DNA of 64,000 bases from Cytospora piceicola (taxonomy: Eukaryota > Ascomycota > Sordariomycetes > Diaporthales > Cytosporaceae). A model generated the notes under the pieces. That model saw only the letters and a list, made by a program, of their open reading frames with translations. It was not told the origin of the DNA and made no database searches. Below, in pieces: positions 58,059 to 64,000 of the stretch (its first letter is position 1; every line of letters starts with the position of its first letter). The position numbers and the translations under genes are program-made. The DNA lies in the NCBI GenBank assembly GCA_023375675.1, contig JALQBC010000039.1, positions 62,001 to 126,000 on the forward strand, in the 5' to 3' direction.

Positions 58059-60077
58059 TCACTCAAGCTTCCTCACATACTCTACCGGGCCATCATACTG
58101 GTGTCTCCCACGCAAGAAGTAGAACACCACGGACATAACGGCAACAGAACCGTAGATCAGGATGTTCCAATTCATACTCGCGGGATCCGGGAGCGGAGTC
58201 GTGGGGAAGAAGGCCAGGACGAACGCGAAGACCAAGAAGACCTCCGCTGCGATGTTCATTGGCAAGCTCCAAGAGCCCAAGCTGAACTTGGACGGCGGCA
58301 GCGGTTGTCCTGACCAGCGTCTCCAGATCAGGCAGCCGATGGAGGTGATATAACTGGACAACAGGGCATTGGTCGCTAGCGAGGTGATGGAGTTGAGAGC
58401 CGTCGGCGAGCCGATGTTGATCAGCGAGAGCAGGCTGGTGGTGAAGAAAGTGACGTAGAGGGAGTTCAGGGGGAGATCCCTATTGCAGTCAGTATCAACG
58501 CCTTGATCAGAACTTCAAACTTCGATTGCACAGTTCAAGTGCTCTTCCGGCGAAAAGAAAGGACAGGAGAAGGAATCCACATACCACGTCGGCGAGACAG
58601 TTGCGAGCCAAGGGCTGAATGGCATGCCTGAGTCTCGGGCAAAGGCAAATAACTGACGAGACGCCGTGGCGATACAGGTCAAATATGCGGCCACCAGGAC
58701 AAAGACAACAAAAGCTGACATGGCTGTTGCCGAAGCTACTGATCCTGTGGAATCATAGAAGATTTGGATGAAAGCGTAGCCAGTTGCACTGTTGGTAACG
58801 CTGTCGAGATCGCCCACGCAGAAACAGATGGTGATGATCATAACCCAGCCCTGTAATATGTTAGGATCGGGGGCTTCTCAAGAAAAACCTCTGGTACATG
58901 AATCTCAGGCATGTAAATCATGTCCAAGGGAACTGGAGTGTCTGCTCACCATAACGCCATTGCATATTGTCGTCCATATCATCGACTTGGGAAGGTGTCT
59001 GGAGGCGTCTTGTAACTCTTCGCTCACTTTGAGATGGACTGTCAGTATTTGTCTCAGAGTGGGAGAATAGGGGTAATATGATGTGTCCAAGAGTGCAGCC
59101 GCCATTGCTCCTGGACTATAGCTATCTCTGAAATACAAAGAGTCTGGACGAACGAAGGAGGAAAGGAATGATTTCGTTATCGCTTACTATGGACTGCAGC
59201 ATCCGCCCCAATAAGGGGTAGAACGCCGCCCGTGATACCGGAGAGCGTGCTAGCAGCCAGGCTGCCCCAACCACCGCCATCATTAAAGGTTGTGAAGACT
59301 TTCTCCGGGGCGTTGGTGGGCGACAGCACCCAGAGCGTCACGAGGATGCCGAAGAAGGCGAAGACGTGAACGATGAGGACGAGCCCCTCGACCATGGGAA
59401 GCTTCCTGGCGAGGACGGTGTTGAAGAGAACTCCAAACGCGGCGACCGCCATGGTGAGAAGCGTGCCGTGCCAGCGCTCGAACACATAGTCGGGCTTGTT
59501 CAGCACGATAAGTCCCTGGATCGTGGTGCCCGCGAGGTATGCTACTGATGCGGCGTCTGTCTGCCAGCCGAGAACGCAGAGCCAGCCCATCACGTAGCTG
59601 ACAAATTTCTGGTACCGCCGCGGTGCGAACTCGCTGACCCAGTGGTACTGTCCTCCGCTGGTCGGGGCCCTTGAGACGGTCAGCAAGAGAAGACAAAAAT
59701 AAAGAGGTAATTCGAAGGCGCAGGCGGTGGAGTCAAACTTACATCGAAGCCATCTCCGCCATGGATGTGTTGATCAGCAAGAAGCCGATCCAACAGATCA
59801 GGAACATCCAGATGGTCCCCGCCGTGCCGCCGTTGACGAGGCCAACGGAGGCCATGCTGAGGTAGCCCTCCCAGGTACACATCAGGATCATGGAGAAGCC
59901 GAAGATGGTCAGGAAGCGGAAGTTCCTCTTGAGCTCCTGGGTCTTGCCCAGCCGAAACATGTCGGCGCGATCCGCCGCAGTCGCATCGTGGGTATCGGCC
60001 GAGGAACCGGTTTCCTCGTGCACGGAGTCGACTTGAGGCCGCAGAGCCTCTGTCTTTTGCTGGTCGGCCAGAGACAT
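58059..60077 (-). CDS. APC-family amino acid/GABA/choline permease
   Basis: Plasma or vacuolar membrane transporter of the amino acid-polyamine-choline superfamily, fungal GABA/choline permease branch. Five exons: 59743-60077, 59188-59669, 58950-59026, 58585-58850 and 58059-58479, joined in frame to 526 aa. The N-terminal tail ends with the branch motif ELKRNFRFLTIFGFSMILMCTWEGYL. The first helices include GGTAGTIWMFLICWIGFLLINTSMAEMASMAPTSGGQYHWVSEFAP, the most conserved block of this family. GADAAVHMSEELQDASRHLPKSM and SRQLFAFARDSGMPFSPWLATVSPTWDLPLNSL are typical later blocks. About twelve hydrophobic helices can be counted. Introns are 73-161 nt with GTAAGT, GTAAGC, GTGAGC and GTATGT donors. 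The exact substrate cannot be read. Confidence 0.92.
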
Positions 60078-61538
60078 CGCGACGAGTGGCCCGGGTCAGA
60101 TGTGGGCTGCTGCAGGTCAGTCCAGCGACGGTCTTGTTATGGGGAGCAGCATCAATGAAGGGTGGCAGATGAGACTTTGCATGAGAGGGATGCAAAGTCT
60201 TGTACGGTATCACACAGCTTGAGCATGTGGCTGCTCCACAAGTCAACTTTCTCTCTTGCCCTCCCTGTTACTCTCTGCTACTAGCTTTTACTAGCTATTA
60301 CTATCTATTACTACCTACTACTCTCCATTACGCCCCAATAGGGCACCTTGAGCCGAAACTCATGTTGGTGAAAAGTGGCATACCGCCTCCACAGAACAGG
60401 ACATAGCGGCCAACCAAGACGTGAACAGCGTCGAGTCGACATGAGAGGGGCTTGGCTCCGAGACCGTGCGAGAAACTGGTACATACGAACATACGAAGTC
60501 AAAAGATATCATGGTGACATTGTATATGGGGCGGCAGGGGACGAATCGTCAGCCCCGGTGCCACTCATGCCGCCTGTCAATACCACCCTGTCGGCATATC
60601 TCGATATAACAGCCAGTCAGCCTGCATGTGGGATTGTGTGACTCGGCAGTGATCTGCAGCTCATTCTTCGGAGAGAAAACCTTGCTGAAGAGACTGCTGG
60701 TCGTGTGTACGCATCTTATCACGGTGCAGTCTTGTGTGGTCAGTGAGCCATCACAAGGTCTGGCTCTCACTATATACATACAAATTATTCAATGTTGCTG
60801 ATGACGATAGAGACAGGAAGCGATGTTGTAGGGTCCCTTGCGGATAAATATGCATGATTATGGACCCCTTTTCATGTTCCGTCCAACCTCACGCGACAGA
60901 CAATGTATTGCTGTGTTTCCGCTTAATAACGTTCACTAATGTTTTTCAATGCACACACATCATCTCAAACCGATCTATGTTCCCACTAGGCTGCTGCAGT
61001 ACGAGTCCACACCACCCGGCGCCAAACGGACAAACAAACAATGGGTCTAAGGCACGTATGTACATATTGAGGCTGAGGTGTCATTTCCGTCGCCTCGTGA
61101 ACAAGCAGCGGATTCTCGACCCTTGTCGATCGGTGAGAGAGGAATACTAAAGGAGTCAACGCAATCAATTGATATTGACATGGACCGCCGAGTCATTCGC
61201 AGAGATGAGATGGAAATCCCCCCTTCCAGGAAACTCAAATCATAGCAGTTGAAACCGACAGGTTTGGACTGGGGATACACACACACACATACCCATACCC
61301 ACACACTGCACACCGGGGCATAAACCAACATGTCATGCCTCCTTCCTGCCCGCTATCCACGAGATCTTCGCCATGCCTGAGCTCTGACATCTGACGTACA
61401 TGTGTGTATGTATAGATATAACCATCTGTGTCTGTACATAAACAAACTCAAGTGTCTACCCACTCCTGGAGATTCCCACAGTTTCATTATTCATATATGG
61501 GGATTCTCGTCCGTGGGGCTACTTCCGAAACCGAGGCC
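60078..61538. promoter_or_regulatory. Divergent region between permease and rhodopsin-domain gene
   Basis: 1.46 kb without a gene. It holds both promoters, a TACTAGCTATTAC-type repeat near 60280-60320 and an AC dinucleotide tract near 61277-61311. Confidence 0.5.
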
Positions 61539-62801
61539 ATGAACCCTCAGGAGTCTTTTGCTACTCTCGCCAGGCCGGCCTTCTCGCCCATCAAACCAGA
61601 CGACCACGCCGGTCAAGTATGGATACTCACCACTCTGGCGGTAATATACACCGGCGCGACGCTAATTGTCCGGTGCTCCATCAAGTGGAATTTGTTTTGG
61701 CTGGATGATTATCTCCTCGCCATTGCGACTGTGAGTTTGAGCCCGGTCTCCCGAGAGCTTAATTCTTGTCGGTACCTGACATTCTCAGGCCATCCACTTC
61801 ACGCAAGCTGGAGCTGTCTACTACGGCCTGAGCCACGGACTCGCCAAGTTCAACTCCATCACTACCGAGCATCAGTGGGCGCTGTCCGGGAAGGCATTCT
61901 TCACCTCCGAGGTCTTGGCCGTTGTAGCACTTGCTCTGGCGAAGTGCTCAGTATGGGCACTCTTACTGCGGATATTTGTCGCAGATGGCGCTTTTAATGA
62001 CTGGAGGGTCAAGACCTGTCTGAGTTTTGTCTTTCTCGGCGTGTCATGGGGAATCGTGTCTATCGTCGGCGTTGTTGTCGCCTGCAACCCCGAATTTATG
62101 CTGTCACCCGACCACACCAACCAGTGTGCAGGACAGGTGGGTGTTGCTCAATGTGTTGATGGTGGGGAGTCCCAGACTGACTTGCTATTCACCAGTACAC
62201 CCGTTGGGAGACCCTGACGGCCCTCGACGTCGGCACCGAGGTCCTAGGCTGCCTTCTCCCGGTTGCGCTCGTGTGGTCGCTCAACATGGCGATCAGGAGC
62301 AAATTCCACGTCTTTCTCGCTTTCAGCTTTCGGCTGCCGCTGGTTGTCTTCTCGATACTTCACCTCAAATACACCCGGCAGTTCACCCGATCCGCCGAGC
62401 CGCTGTTTGCAGTCACAAACCCACTCCTCTGCCAACAGGCCATGCTTGCGTGGTCACTGCTATCAGCCACCATCCCGAATATCAAGAGCTTCATGAGGGT
62501 CTTTAACTTCTCTATGGGGATGGGCGCCAGGGACGAGCATCTGAGCCACCAGACTCCTGAGCCAATCATTTTGCGGTCATATGGAGCGCGAACAACACTG
62601 AACGAGCATGTAGGGGCGTCGTACGACGACGAGTCGGGCCTCAGGCCAGACAGGCCCCATCACAAGATTACGACGCCGTCGTCGGACCGCGGTACTACCG
62701 ATGATGAGCATAGTCTCAGGAGGAATGACAGTCAAGAGATGATCATCAGAAAGGATGTACAGATCCGGGTGCCCGATGAACGACGGGGAAGTGGCGTCTG
62801 A
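61539..62801 (+). CDS. PTH11-like rhodopsin-domain integral membrane protein
   Basis: Member of the fungal family with a rhodopsin-like seven-helix fold (PTH11-type GPCR candidates). Three exons, 61539-61730, 61789-62136 and 62196-62801, joined in frame to 381 aa. The hydrophobic helices run from VWILTTLAVIYTGATLIV to the block ending near CQQAMLAWSLLSATIPNIKSFM. Conserved features are WLDDYLLAIAT, YYGLSHG, KCSVWALLLRIF and FSMGMG. The C-terminal 80 residues are polar and Ser/Asp/Arg-rich, with phosphorylatable sites. A cysteine-rich CFEM domain, found in some PTH11 members, is absent. A second in-frame ATG 14 codons upstream (61497) is possible; 61539 was preferred because it has G at -3. 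Ligand and role unknown. Confidence 0.85.
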
Positions 62802-64000
62802 AGACCAGGGGGATTGATCGTCCAGAACAACAAATACGCTCATATCAGGAGTTGGGTATCATCACCAAGGCCACTCGCCGTCGATGGCAGAACAGGCAGC
62901 GAGACAGCCATCGTTCGCTGCCCCCTGAGTTCGACCCATTCCCCAGGACCCCCAACATGGTGGTATTATCTTTGACATGCCGTCAAACTTAAAACAGCGA
63001 CCCCCGCAAGTGCCGTGCCACATCCTTCATCCATGAACCTGGCGTGAACTCTCTCATGTGGGTTCCGGATCAAGGATGCCGGGCCCCCTACTTACTTAAG
63101 TATACATTGGGCCGGTCCGAAAAGGAGGATCCACCCAAGCCGGGGTCAGTTGTTACTTGTGGGGACGAGGGACACTGGTCGTCACTCGGATCCGCACGGT
63201 ACAACAGACATGGCTTACAGTACATTGATAATGTGAGGTGAGGCGATCTAAGGACTCGACAATATGGCCACTGAGCCATTCTGTGCGCCTGACCGTCTGA
63301 TGACACTACTTATCAGGTGCTATTGCTGTATGCCCGGTCATCCGAGAGCACGATCGATTGGAGGCGCTTGGTTCAGCGAGGAATGCCCAACCCCCCCAGC
63401 GAAAGTATAAACTCTGGGTCTTCAACCCTGGAGACCACAAGGAGTTTTTCTGTACTATGTACACCAAAGTTCTGTTTATAAAACCCTGTTCGAAAGTGAC
63501 AAAAGTTACCCCTTCTGATTTAGTCCCTTCTCCTGCTGGAACCCCTTACGTCTTATATGCAACACCGAGGAGATCTTATCCCATACATACTTAAGTGCAT
63601 ATGGGGGAATCTGCCCGTCTGCTATGGCGGCTATCCATCAACCGAGGTAGTGTGGAAATCGTAGAGACATCACGATATGATAATCGGACCCCACCGAGAT
63701 AAGATCTCTTCGCTCGTGTGCTTCTGGCAAGTGTGGCACCGGAGCCATTCCTGGGGGCTCGCGTGTTGCGGCTCATGAAATACCAGCCCTTTTTTGTGTT
63801 TTATTCTGTTGCCTTCTCTTGATCCTCTCTGGGTCCATCAGAAAAGAAGGGGTAGAAACTGCATAAGTGAAACGCGCAATTCGCCATCTCCGCCCGCTGC
63901 AACATGCGACCAATCTGATCAACAGGACCGACCGACCAGCCACACCTGACGAAAACCCTCTCCTTCCCCACACCAGCCAACAGGCAGTCCGAGCGCACCC
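62802..64000. other. Right edge, no gene seen
   Basis: 1.2 kb with only short, overlapping meaningless frames. A TACTTAAGTA palindrome-like site lies near 63091-63100. A gene may continue past the window but nothing in this part supports one. Confidence 0.4.

Overview
The window is nuclear DNA from a filamentous ascomycete (Pezizomycotina, most likely a Sordariomycete). The evidence is compact genes with short introns of about 50-160 nt (GTANGT donors, CTAAC/CTGAC branch sites, CAG/TAG acceptors), CT-rich promoters, and fungal-specific families: CreB, a DUF3405 membrane protein, a PTH11-like rhodopsin-domain protein and an OCH1-like GT32 enzyme. I see no bacterial operons, CRISPR arrays, rRNA, convincing tRNA or intact transposon. 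Gene models were built by hand from reading frame, splice signals and family alignment from memory. All exon joins listed keep frame.

Layout. 0-8 kb: a GT32 mannosyltransferase-like gene with an in-frame stop or tiny intron near its 5' end, a short-chain dehydrogenase, and a mitochondrial tRNA t6A synthase (QRI7/TsaD) with a very long C-terminal extension. 8-20.6 kb: a housekeeping block with PRE2 (20S proteasome beta5), YOS1 (ER-Golgi transport), creB (deubiquitinase), RPN13 (proteasome ubiquitin receptor) and RPL6. 21-26 kb: DPP3 (dipeptidyl peptidase III) and CAP2 (actin capping beta). 30.9-41 kb: an atypical epimerase/dehydratase-like SDR, a lipocalin-like conserved fungal protein, a two-CBS-domain protein, the mitochondrial phosphate carrier and a CUS2/TAT-SF1-like U2 snRNP factor. 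41.4-49.3 kb: a luciferase-domain (DUF5519-like) membrane protein and a DUF3405 type II membrane protein. 50.6-57.4 kb: EMP24 and ARF1 as a divergent secretory-pathway pair, then HSP78 (mitochondrial ClpB-type disaggregase). 58-62.8 kb: a GABA/choline-type permease, divergent from a PTH11-like seven-helix protein.

Three long gene-free gaps (13.9-17.4, 26.0-30.9 and 42.5-46.6 kb) hold most copies of a short perfect palindrome, TACCTAGGTA. I count about 22 copies by eye, none inside a coding exon. This is the strongest structure not explained by genes.

Three ubiquitin-proteasome genes (PRE2, creB, RPN13) lie on the same strand within 11 kb, and three early-secretory genes (YOS1, EMP24, ARF1) are also present. 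These are ordinary conserved fungal genes. I found no convincing undescribed multi-gene system. The most unusual items are the palindrome family, the QRI7 extension, the 14-nt creB microexon carrying the catalytic cysteine, and the interrupted GT32 start.
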